Below the pieces are notes generated by a model. It was not told the origin of the DNA, did not search any database, and worked only from the letters and a program-made list of their open reading frames with translations. Below, in pieces: positions 36,007 to 45,440 of a stretch of 64,000 bases of DNA. Within the stretch, counting starts at the first letter, position 1, and each line of letters opens with the position of its first letter. A program made the position numbers and the translations under genes. Location of the stretch: positions 8,460,204-8,524,203 of the forward strand of contig OY829328.1 of NCBI GenBank assembly GCA_963691655.1. Direction: 5' to 3'. The DNA is from Toxonevra muliebris (lineage: Eukaryota; Arthropoda; Insecta; Diptera; Pallopteridae).

Positions 36007-37404
36007 GATGCGTCCATAAATGGCGTCATATGCGGGGCAAAAAGCCCCATACCAACAACACTCAAATGAAAATGTTAATCAAAAAGAAAAGTATGAGCAG
36101 CTGCCACCAGAAACAGAAAATTACACGCCACAATAATTGTCGACTGCTTGAGCTGTTTTCAATAGAATTGAATAGAAAAAAAATAAAAAGGCAACTCAAT
36201 TTTACACAAACACTCAACAAGCACATGCACACGTCCCTGCACACACATGCACCGCCGCCGTCGTCGTACACATACGAGTATACGCTAAAAATAGCAAATA
36301 ACAGAAGAAAAATTAAATGAAATCATGTTTCAAATAACGAGAAAAAAAACAACAACAAGAAACAGTGAAATTTAAAGGAACCACCAAAGTTAAAGAACAA
36401 CAACAAAAAAAATAAGTCAACATATGAACAGCAAAAAAAGAAATTACTCTAGAAATTGCCAGAAAACAAAAAAAAAAGAAGAGAGCAATTTTTTTTTCTT
36501 TTTCCAACGAGCAAGAAACAAATACAAAAACAAACACGCGCCAAACACTTAAAAGATCGTTAGAGGTTAAGCACCCGTTACCCATTTACAAACACATTCT
36601 GCTTTAACCCAAATCATACCCGTGTACCAATAAAAAAAAAGCACTTCACCATCATCCACAATCAGCCAGCCAGCCTACATTCACCGCTCACCACTCGCCA
36701 CACCAAGCTGAACAAACCAAACAACAGAAACAACGAAATTACCTTTTTTGGTGCTGGCTGGCGCTGATTTTAGTGTGTTATTGCTGCTGTCATTGACATT
36801 GTTGTTTTGGTTCGTGAGTCGTTGTCGTTTTTGCTGAGAATCGTGTCGTGGTCGACGTTGCCGTCGTCGTTATTGTTGTTATTTGTTGCTGCTGCGTTTT
36901 ATTTCCGTTTCCGTTTATACTCGAACTTGCAAATAATTGTTTTGTCGCGTGATTTTCTTTGTTGAATTTTTCGGGTTTCTACCGTTTCGGTTGTGACGTG
37001 TGTGTGGGTTTGCGTGTAGGTACTAGCGCAAGGTTTTTCTCTGTTTTCTTTTTATTTTCTTTTTTTTCCTTTATTTTTCTCATTATTTTTGTTCCGGCGC
37101 CCTTACCGGTGGTGGCAAAACAAAAATTACCCGGATTCAAACTCAATCATATATACATATTTATTTAAATACATCCGGCAAAATACTTTAAACTTCATTT
37201 CCGTCTGCATTATTTGTGTACCAGCCACGTTTGCTTCTGTACTGTGAAAATTTTATGTAATAGGTACACAAACAAACAGCAAAAGCACATAGGGTGTTTA
37301 AATTTTGTGCACTTGGTGAACATAAATTAACAAACGACGAGCTTCATTTTCCTCGATTAACATTTGAAAGACATATCTACAAAATAAAGGAACGCGCGTT
37401 TAAA
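36007..37404 (+). promoter_or_regulatory. putative 5' leader/promoter region of the 5-HT1A-like gene
   Basis: Composition changes from the AT-rich upstream DNA to CA- and CG-containing sequence, such as GCACCGCCGCCGTCGTCGTA near 36250 and GTCGACGTTGCCGTCGTCGT near 36850. This resembles the long leaders and promoters of fly neuronal genes. TTTTTCCCATTGCAG at 35992-36006 could be an acceptor opening a leader exon, but that is unproven. In the frame of the ATG at 37405 a stop lies at 37261-37263 and no ATG occurs between, which supports the start choice. The transcription start cannot be fixed from sequence. Confidence 0.35.
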
Positions 37405-37429
37405 ATGTCACGAAAGACTAAATTTAAAG
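37405..37429 (+). CDS. 5-HT1A: 5-HT1A-like serotonin receptor, coding exon 1 (residues 1-8 and first base of codon 9)
   Basis: ATG at 37405 has the fly start context TTAAAATG. It opens a 25-base coding stretch, MSRKTKFK plus G, ending at a good donor AAAG|GTAAGA (intron from 37430). Joined to the acceptor at 41706, the split codon becomes GAT and the protein reads MSRKTKFK-DALDYIFIAN. As I recall it, the Drosophila receptor begins with eight residues of pattern M-x-x-x-T-x-F-x followed by DALDYIYIAN. Length, intron phase 1 and pattern all agree. The exon is far too short for ordinary gene finding. It would encode the extreme extracellular N-terminus. The element at 37456 begins only 27 bp after the donor. 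Confidence 0.75.
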
Positions 37430-37923
37430 GTAAGAATACTTTTTAATAAATACATATCTGTGGGCATTTAACAAAACGACTACTTTCTAAATCGTCAACT
37501 TTTCAGGAGAGCGAAAAAACTGTTGAAACACCACGCAAAAGTTTTTGTACAGAAAATGAAAGACTTTATACACAAATATCTGACAACCATTTTGCGATCT
37601 TTTTTTTTCTTTTAAGAGGAATATTTTTCTTTAAAACTGCAAGAAAAAAAATATAAGCTGTTTTGTCAAATGGATTTTTAACAAAAAAAATGGCTTATAT
37701 CACGCAAGTTGTTTTGTCAAAATTATTTTGGTTAAAAAATAAAATTGTCTTAGTCAAGAGAAGTTGTTTTGTTAAACTGAGAGTTAAAAAAAAACGAAAG
37801 AAGTTGATTTGAAAAAAAAAAATATTTCAGTTTTATTAAAAAAAATTTCGACTTTTACAATACCATAGCCAAATAGTTAACAAAAATTAATATTTTTCGG
37901 TATATAAAAAAAAAAAATTTTTT

Positions 37924-38235
37924 AAGTTAGGTTAGGTTAGAGTGGCTGTCGAGAGACACACTTAGGCCTGAATGGCCCATTGTGATACCACATAGTTGGA
38001 CCTACAGTTTATCGCCAATCCCGAACGGCGGTGTGTCAATTTTTTATCGGCTTGGTAGTTTTGCCATTACCAACCAAGGAAATAATAATAATCTTATAAT
38101 TTTCATATACTTTATATTGATAGTAAATATAAGAAAGTTATGAGAATTAACCACCAGCAGAAGACGGGAATTGAACCCGAACCTCCCGGTTAAAAGTCTA
38201 GTGCACTACCCACTAGACTATCGAGGTCGTCTCAT
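37924..38235 (-). mobile_element. tRNA-derived SINE nested in the intron-1 transposon
   Basis: On the - strand the head (38233-38160) is tRNA-like: GACCTCGATAGTCTAGTGGG (A box), an anticodon-loop-like GACTTTTAACC, and GGGTTCAATTCCCG (B box), suggesting a tRNA-Lys-like origin. The body contains CCAATGGGC... complement and GTGTGTCTCTCGACAGCCAC. The tail is (CTAACCTAAC)-like, seen as GTTAGGTTAGGTTAG at 37926-37940. It is about 310 bp, apparently full length, and younger than the host transposon. No target duplication was identified. Confidence 0.75.
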
Positions 38236-38296
38236 CCAAATATAGAATTTCATTTTTATTTAAATTTAAGGAGGAAATAGTGGAAACTTATCGTTT

Positions 38297-39036
38297 TTAA
38301 GTTTCTTCTTCGTCCAGATCCGGTATTGATTTAAACCGGATGTTCTTCTTCGGCTCTAATGTGTTGATAAAAACTATGTAAATGTATACTGATCGGTGAC
38401 AGCATGTCCGAGAAATACCGTTTTTCGTTTTGAGATATGAATGAATTTTTCTTCTATTTTTTAAATTTGGGCTTGGAGTTTGCCACACTCAAGATAAGTG
38501 TGACCCACAACAAGAAATTTATAATCTATTTCCTCAGTGCTTGCATGATCTTTCCAAACTTTTTCAAACATTGCGCAAATATATGAGTTGCGGTTTTGTC
38601 CTGAACAGGATTCACTTCACAAAACAAAATAAATAATTGTTTCATTCCATAAGTAACATTGAATTCCATCATACACCGTGAAATTGAAGATCCACAATCA
38701 GAATCATCGTTATTGGTTTTATGAAAAACGTCTTCATCACTTTCAAAGTTTTCGAGGCTGTTAACCGAACAGATGGCCTTGTTGCTTATTTTCGTGTGTT
38801 TCTTTTGAATTAGTGTTATAATCACCACTAATACCGACATCCAGAGATGTGGTTGTCCCACAGGGAAGTGGTTTTAAAACCGATCCGTGGTCATGAACGA
38901 AATTCTGGACACTATTCTTATTTTCATCGTTTGCAACATATCTTTCAGCCAAAGATGTTTCTATTTTCTTCTTTTTTTTTCCCCTACGCAAAGACATATT
39001 AACGTCTTCTTCTTTCGCTTCTTTGACCATAATCAC
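38297..39036 (-). pseudogene. decayed open frames in the intron-1 transposon, function unknown
   Basis: Three - frames follow in order. 39036-38761 begins with acidic and basic clusters (VKEAKEED, RRGKKKKKIE). 38861-38526 overlaps it in another frame (SLENFESDEDVFHKTNNDDS, then MKQLFILFCEVNP). 38488-38297 ends NTLEPKKNIRF and IPDLDEEET. Composition is balanced and protein-like, with charged, low-complexity stretches. Frameshifts or unrecognised introns separate the parts. I know no family with this sequence. It could be a transposase N-terminal part, a second element protein, or a captured host fragment. Confidence 0.4.
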
Positions 39037-41706
39037 TAGTTTTTTACCTCACTCCATTTCTACGAAAGTTTAATTACTGGATTTTATTCTACTGTTGAAC
39101 AACAACACAGCTTCTTTTCTCCTTTTTTCTCTATTCCTTTTAACAAAAGCACTTGTGTTACGATAAGATTTAACTTTTTTTTAATTTTCGTTTTTACAAA
39201 AGGACTTGTATCCACACAAGATGTTTTGTCGTAATGAACGCTCGCGATCAAATGATTGCATAATCAGCTTATCTGAGACAAGAAGTCAGTTTTGCCAGCT
39301 TTGCTTTTGACGAAACGACTTCTTTCGAAAGAAGCTATTTTGTCAAATAGGAATTGGATAAAAATGTGCTAAAATTAAGTGGAAACAGTTTGTTTGTCAA
39401 GCAGTTTTTGTTCGAATTTTTAAAAATTTTTGTATTCTCAGAGAGAAGCTGTTTTGTCAAATGCAATTGCAAAAAAAACTGAAAGAAGTCGATTTGAGAC
39501 TGCTATATCTTTTGTTCCAAAAATCCTTGAATTAAGGCGATTAGCCCAAAATAAGCGTAATAAAATTTTGTATTTACAACAAAAATCTTGGAAAATTTTC
39601 TTATCTCGAGAGAAGTCATTTTGTCAAACGGCCACAGATATTATTTAAATGTTTTATACTGCCAAAAAAAAAGAGAGTCAAATCAGAGTAATACTTTAAT
39701 TTTGAAATAAAATTATATGGGCAAATCACAAGTTGTCTTTTTCGGTGTTGTATCCTCTCATTTGTCATAAATTCTCTCATTTTTCATACAAAATTATACG
39801 ACGTTATCGACACCTTGTGAATTGGTCAATTGTCCGTTTGTTAAATTATGCCTAACATTCATACCTAAATCCAAGAGTCGCGTTATATATCAAAATCGTC
39901 TACTTTTTTATGCGAATATAAGAATTTTGATAGACAAATGTCTGTCGCTAATGCTTCAATTAAGACAGTGGCGAATACAGGAATACAGGAAACATTTTTT
40001 TTTTTTTGAAGGGGGGGAGGGGGATAAAAATAAAACTTTTCCATATGAGCCAAATCGCGTGCTGGAGCGTTACGTATGTAGGCATTTTCTTTTTGCTTAT
40101 TCATAAACTTTATTTCGAAGGTATGGCCATGTGAATACTTACTGAAACGTTACGCATTTTGGAGAAAACATGTTCTTGTAGCAAATCATTTCATATTTCC
40201 AAGGTAATGGATCCTGGAAAATATTTACAATATTCAGTTTTAGATTGCTTTATAATGGGTTGAGAATTAATAGAATTTTAAGAATAATTCAAGGTCGCTG
40301 ATTCCTACTCTCCATTGAGATTTTCTCTTTCCCATCTGGAATTTTCTTTATATCGACCAGAAACTTATAATTTTGTTTTTTGGTGGATTCAACTTTCTAC
40401 CTGAGAATTGAACCCGTTGAACTGGTACTCGAATCAAGCATTTAAGAACTAAATCACCGAAATGTTGCATTTTATTTTTATGAGTCTTATTTTTCAAAAT
40501 GAAGAAGTAATCATAAAGCACTCATATCATACTCAGAAAACATCCTTTGACAAGAGCTCTTTAAGAATGAAAATTAAAAACGCTCAGAGTTTCCTTTGCA
40601 GGGTTGCGTGCAGTACTCTGCAATACTCACATCTTTGATGTCTCTCATTCTTTTTGCAAATTTAAATATTCAAGTAGATATGGGATTCTCTCACCTCAGT
40701 GGTAAAATTTCTCCGAAATGTGTGACTTGAATCAATTTTTAAACAAAACCAAAAGCAAACAAAAAAATAAAGAAATTTTATTTATTTATTGATTTATTCA
40801 AAAGTAATATGATGAATGAAAATGAAAATACAACATAAAACAACAACACAGCACTAGCAACGAGGCCATCGGCTGAAATTTCATTTAATTATAGTCATAT
40901 CTTTCGTAGCATATTCATGTTAATTGATTTTGATTCTCTGAAATCAATTCTTACAAAAACTTTCCACGAACTTTTCATTTGACCTTTAACTATTTCATTT
41001 CATTAGTTATGCGCTGTACTTCATTAGGAGAAATATTTTTTCATAAACTCTTTATGACTGAATTTAAATTTTTGCAATTAATCCGTTCTAAGAAAAAAAA
41101 AAAGGAATAAACTTTCATGCTGCAGAAACACTTTATCTATAAATCTATGCGAATAATAATGACAACTGACCACTCATTTGCACAATGGCTAAACATTTTT
41201 TTATTCCAAGAAAATCTCATTATAATGAGATTTCAGTGACGATCCACAATCGACGAGTTCCTTTCTAATTTCCGGTTAAAATTTTGAATTCACTCACAGG
41301 CACTGCCTAATGAGCAGAAATTTAAATGTGTGTTGCTGATGATGTGGAATATGACCACCGACACACAAGCATTTTCAAAATAAAATCAATAAAAATGTGC
41401 AAAGAAAAAAGAAAAAAAATAAATTTTTCTTTCTTATCTTGCAAACATTTTAAAGGACATTACCGACACCAAAAAAAAAAAAGAAAAATAAAAAAAAACG
41501 ATTTTCAATTAACTTAAATTTCATACAGTAAACTCATATCTCAACTCATATCTCCGGCGCGCCTACTCGTAATCATTTAATTTAATGGCGTAATTCAAAT
41601 GTATACTGTATATAAACGACTACATTCTGCATATTATTACACATTATTATTACAACCACCTCGCACTTCCATTCACACCCTCTTCTCTTCTTTCTCTTCA
41701 TTGCAG

Positions 41707-42195
41707 ATGCGCTCGACTACATTTTTATAGCAAATGACAGCGGCTCCGGTTCGTATCTCATCTCATCCAGCAACAACAATGAAATTGTGGCAACGACAGC
41801 AAATCGTGTGACCAATGCAATAAACGCCACCGCGGCTGCTTCAGTGGCCACTGCCACCGCAGCGGCCATTATGAGTGATGCTGTCAATGCTGCCGATGTT
41901 AGTTCTGCTACAGATGTCAGTGGTATGGCCGCTCTAGTTGCTGAAAATCTTTTTAGCAGTGTTGCTGTCGGGTTGGGTGCAATGTTAATCAACGATACAC
42001 TATTTACTGATATTAATGACAACGGAACGGAGGCGACGAATTTCTTCAATGAAATCGTTAATGGAAGTGACCTTATGGCAACGGCAAATGGTACCAGCAC
42101 AAATGCTACCAACACTCATGACGATCTTGGTGAATTATTGAAAATGGCGGCAACGTCTGTTATATTGGGACTCATGATACTTGTGACGATAATTG
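41707..42195 (+). CDS. 5-HT1A: 5-HT1A-like serotonin receptor, coding exon 2 (residues 9-171)
   Basis: The exon runs from a strong acceptor (TTCATTGCAG) to donor G|GTGAGTGA, phase 1 at both ends. It encodes DALDYIFIAN, a long Ala/Asn/Thr-rich segment, AVGLGAMLINDTLF, and MAATSVILGLMILVTIIG. The last is the first part of transmembrane helix 1, cut just before the expected Asn of the G-N-V motif. In the Drosophila receptor I recall AVGLGAMLLNDTL and SVLLGLMILVTIIGN at the same places, so orthology to 5-HT1A is likely; 5-HT1B/7 are less likely. Seven N-x-S/T sequons (NDS, NAT, NDT, NGT, NGS, NGT, NAT) fit a glycosylated extracellular N-terminus. The family couples serotonin to Gi and lowers cAMP in neurons. 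No further exon is found in the window. Confidence 0.88.
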
Positions 42196-42900
42196 GTGAG
42201 TGACTAAGTGTGAGTGAATGAGATGGTCATACAATCACACAATTTCAATCACACGAACTGTAGCCATAGTCACTACGACTACAGTGAGTTTTTTTGCTTT
42301 GATGTGAACTTTAATTAATTGATTTTTTTTTTTTTTTTTTTTTTTTACATTTTTAAATTAAATTTAATGATGAGAAATGGGAGAAAATATGTAAAAATTT
42401 GCTGACAAATGAAAGCTTTGGAAATAAATGTGTAGGCGAAATAATTAATAAAAATTGGTAAATTAATTCTGAGAAATTTTCTCTTTAATAATATTGCAAT
42501 AGTGATGTGACATCGACCAACTGGTAATCATTACCAGTCGAAGCTATCTGAATGTAGTACAAACTTAAGTCAGTCATGTGCGAACATGAGATGATGCAAA
42601 CTTATAAAGATATTCGAAAATTGTATAGATTTTCGAAATGACTGCATAATGTTTTCGAAAACATGATGAGATTCGAAGCAATTGGTTCTGTAATATGATA
42701 GCAATATTGTTTAACTAAGTATAACTAGATATTTAGCGATTTCTTTACACATTTCAGTTAAAAATATTTTTTCTCGCTATAGTCTCAACTAGCTATGAAA
42801 CGTACTACAACTACATATACATACCTACATATTTATATTGTGAGCTTTTTACTGGGTCTATTTCATATTTTGTACACGCTACTTCCCCAACTAGTGGTCA
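42196..42900. other. AT-rich intron sequence, poly-T tract
   Basis: Includes poly-T at about 42325-42346. Repeated TTCGAAA/TTTTCGAAA phrases occur at 42610-42680. No mobile element is delimited. Confidence 0.4.
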
Positions 42901-42901
42901 T

Positions 42902-42995
42902 GGTCGCCTTGGTGTAGTAGTTAGTGTGCCGGACTGCTACGCTTGTATCCAGTTTTGATGAGTGGCACGACAAGAATTAAAAAAATAAAATAAAA
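42902..42995 (+). mobile_element. tRNA-derived SINE head, fragment
   Basis: GGTCGCCTTGGTGTAGTAGT followed by TAGTGTGCCGGACTGCTACG resembles the A-box half of the 27003 head (GTCGCCGTAACCTAGTGGTTAG). A B-box-like CAGTTTTGATGAG follows, then an A-rich tail AAAAAAATAAAATAAAAT. Decayed and short. Confidence 0.45.
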
Positions 42996-43063
42996 TATGA
43001 ACTGCTTGTACAGTATGCAGAAGATTTGATGTGTAAATCGTCAAATCAACTGAATGACGTATA

Positions 43064-43761
43064 CAGTGCCGGTCATATCATTTGCAACCAAAGCCACATG
43101 TACTTTAAATGAATTCTTAAGTGCACTAAAATAATTTTTATTCAAAACAAAGTGTATTTATTGCCATTAAAATATTAAAAGCAAAAAACTATGTTGCAAA
43201 TAAAAAGAGAAAGAAGTTATATTAAATTAAAGTCTGAATTGAAGAGGTCAAAACATTTGCAACTAGAAAAAGTCAATGTGAAAATTGAAGAAAAATCTAA
43301 AAAGTTTGCAAAACTTTGTCGCATATCCATTATTAGCGATCACTGTTGCATGTCTACGTGGCATTAGCTCTATTAAATGTTTCGCCTGTTCAATTCGAAC
43401 CCATTGCTTTTGAAGATCCTCATAGAGATCCTCCAGATTCTTAAACATATTCGTGCCAATATTTCGCTTCACGAGCATCCAATTGCTCTTAATTGGGTTT
43501 AGATCGGTGGTTTATACTGGGCAAATGAGAAGTTGTACATTTTTTTTCGACTAGGCAATCTTTTAGCAATTTAGACGTGTAATTTGGGTTATGATCCTGT
43601 CGAAAAATCCAATCAAGCGTCATTTCCAAGTTAGCGCACGGAAGTATAACATCACTTAAAACATTTTTATAGTCATTGTATTTCATAATTCTCCGAATGT
43701 GATGCGTTGGGCCCATACTATTAGCTAAAAAGCAGCCCCAGACCACAAAGGACCGGCACTG
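43064..43761 (-). mobile_element. internally deleted Tc1-like transposon
   Basis: Ends CAGTGCCGGTC (43064-43074) and GACCGGCACTG (43751-43761) are perfect 11-bp inverted repeats flanked by TA. The 698-bp copy lacks the first half of the usual Tc1 element. On the - strand the right TIR runs directly into the middle of the transposase frame, so the deletion removed the left subterminal DNA, the DNA-binding domains and the first catalytic region but kept the outermost end. Confidence 0.8.
43263..43752 (-). pseudogene. C-terminal half of a Tc1-like transposase
   Basis: The - frames give SFVVWGCFLANSMGP, then LDWIFRQDHNPNYTSKLLKD (normally QQDNDPKHTS, holding the second catalytic aspartate). After a frameshift come MFKNLEDLYEDLQKQWVRIE and ELMPRRHATVIANNGYATKF, the conserved C-terminus. 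The third acidic residue region (SPDLNPIE) falls in the shifted segment near 43490 and is not clean. Inactive. Confidence 0.8.
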
Positions 43762-43879
43762 TATATAGGATAAAAAAAAAGAGACAACATGGATGCATAT
43801 ATTTAAATAACACACTGCCGTACATATACGTACACTTTTGCAATCGAATGCAAAACGTCGACTTCGGCTCTCTTAATGT

Positions 43880-45251
43880 CCTCTCATTTGTAGTAGCTCC
43901 TTTTCTACTACTAATTATACTACTATTTCTACTACTATTTTCTACTACTTTTAAAGTTTTCTTTTTTTGCAAATTCTTCTTATTTTCTACTACTTTTTCA
44001 ACAAATTCAACTACTATTTTAGTACTTTTTTCTAGTACTTTTTTAATACATTTTTTCTTATTTTCTACTACTACTTTCTACTATTTTTCACTACTATTTT
44101 TTACTACTTTTTACTGTTTTCTATTACTATTTTTTACTATTATTTCTACCACTCTTTCTACTCCATTTTTACTATTTTTGTACAACTATGTTTAACTATT
44201 TTCTACTACTTTTTCTGCTACCTTTTTACTACTTCTTTACAACAATTTGTAATACTATTTTCTATTCTTTTTTCTACTACTATTTCTACTACTATTTTCT
44301 TCTACTTTTTTCCTGCTATTTTCTACTACTACTTTTTCCATTTCTTTTTCTACTATTATTTCTACTATTATGAAATATCTTAAGACCCTGCCTAGCTATC
44401 TTAAAACCCGATATTTATAATAAATATGAAATTGGTTCAAATTTTTAAATAATTTCAAGAATGGTCTTTGATATGAATATAGAGCGTCATTTATAGCACA
44501 GTACAGAAATTTGATACAAGAACGTGAATTAACAATGCCATGCTACAACAAAAATATGGGTGGGTTGACAAAGGGGGTGTGACACCTTCCATAAACCCTG
44601 AATTTTCACTACGGGGTATCTTAGTATGAAAGTATTTTTTGTCAATAACGGATTTAAAAAATTCTCTCAATTTGTTGGATTAGTGGGTTTTGCACCATGC
44701 TCTACTTCTATTTTCTACTACTATTTTAATTTACTTTTTCCAACATTTTCTTCTTATATTCGAGTACATTTTACTTTTACTCTTTTACTACAATTTTCTA
44801 CAATGTATTGTTATTTTCTACTACTTTTTCACTGTTTTTTCTACTTCTATTTTTTATTATTATTTTTTACTATTATTTCTACTAATTTATGGAATGTCTC
44901 AAGAACTTGTCTCAAAATCCGATAGATGGCGCTGTAATAAATTCTATAACAAATTCTATTTTTATAATAAATAGCAAATGTGTCAATATTTTTAAATAGT
45001 TTTTGGAATTAGATATAACTTCTAAAACGGTTTTGATATTCTTCTGCAAATTAAATAGTTTTAAAAATGCCAATTTTAATGCCTCATTTTTAAATCTAGA
45101 ATTTTTATCAAATTCAATATAACGTGAAATGTCATTACCAATGCTCAATTTTAAACACCAAGAAACTTCATTCTTCTTCATTGAAGTAAACTTCAATTTT
45201 CCTCCTTCTTCGTAGAAAGGGCAGAACAACGTCTGCCGGGTCAGCTAGTGA
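43880..45251 (-). mobile_element. retroposon with CTACTATTTT array, copy B, partly duplicated
   Basis: Inverted relative to the 28343 copy. The head (complement of CGTCTGCCGGGTCAGCTAG) ends at 45251. Going down there is the 350-bp part, a CTACTATTTT-like array (44700-44890), CACTAATCCAACAAA complement, the GGGTGTGACACC block, and then the AAATTTTTAAATAATTTC to TCTTAAGACCCTGCC part again, leading into a second, longer array (43895-44375). One segment is thus present twice in the same orientation. The many open frames rich in Phe, Tyr and Leu (43848-44974 +) are translated array, not genes. Confidence 0.65.
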
Positions 45252-45355
45252 TTTCATATTCTCTCATATCCCCTCGCACATTTTTTTACTCATTGTAACT
45301 ATCATAACTACTAGTTATGAAGCAATCTTCTCACTTGCTCCAAGTTATTCGCTAT

Positions 45356-45440
45356 CACAGTATGCCAGATAGTTGGAAGTATTCTGAAATATTCGGATCT
45401 ATACTGATTTTAAACAGCTATGACTCAAATTTGGCCGACG
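45356..45440. repeat. dispersed repeat, ACAGTATGCCAGATAG family, copy 1
   Basis: CACAGTATGCCAGATAGTTG followed by GAAGTATTCTGAAATATTC recurs, diverged, at 59690-59775 and 60135-60215. Non-coding, with unknown boundaries. Confidence 0.45.

Larger units (their letters stand above)
37456..39639. mobile_element. unassigned DNA transposon with 31-bp TIRs and iterated internal motif
   Basis: Left end ATCTGTGGGCATTTAACAAA (37456-) and right end complement ATCTGTGGCCGTTTGACAAA (-39639) match at about 25 of 31 positions. If the ends are taken as CTGTGG, a 4-bp ATAT flanks both sides. Near both ends the motif (A)GAAG-x-x-x-TTTTGTCAAA is repeated: 37660, 37695, 37750 and 37800 on the left; 39225, 39330, 39445 and 39610 on the right. 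These resemble subterminal transposase-binding repeats. Between them are a SINE (37924-38235) and decayed - open frames (38297-39036). No DDE motif is recognised, so the superfamily is unknown. Confidence 0.65.
37430..41706 (+). other. intron 1 of the 5-HT1A-like gene, 4277 bp
   Basis: Phase-1 intron from GTAAGA to TTCTCTTTCTCTTCATTGCAG. It contains a 2.2-kb DNA transposon (37456-39639) with a nested SINE. The remainder (39640-41706) is AT-rich with poly-T at 39989-40000, a G-rich run near 40010-40022 and poly-A at 41470-41500. No exon is recognised inside it. Confidence 0.7.

Noticed and set aside
37508..37676. Possible exon after CTTTTCAG at 37507 joined to the 37429 donor
   Set aside because: With the phase-1 donor the joined frame stops within seven codons, and the site lies inside the transposon.
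38160..38233. Functional tRNA gene on the - strand
   Set aside because: The acceptor stem is not paired and the sequence runs into a SINE body with a repeat tail, so it is a SINE head.
41717..42115. 132-residue antisense frame opposite the receptor exon
   Set aside because: It mirrors the Ala/Thr-rich coding strand of the receptor exon and has no motif of its own.
41787..42203. Open frame starting at 41787 taken as a complete small protein
   Set aside because: The first codon is GTG, the frame is open through the acceptor at 41706, and it ends just past a consensus donor at 42196. It is the middle of a receptor exon.
43848..44974. Several Phe/Leu/Tyr-rich + frames resembling membrane proteins
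   Set aside because: They are translations of the CTACTATTTT tandem array and its flanks in copy B of the retroposon.
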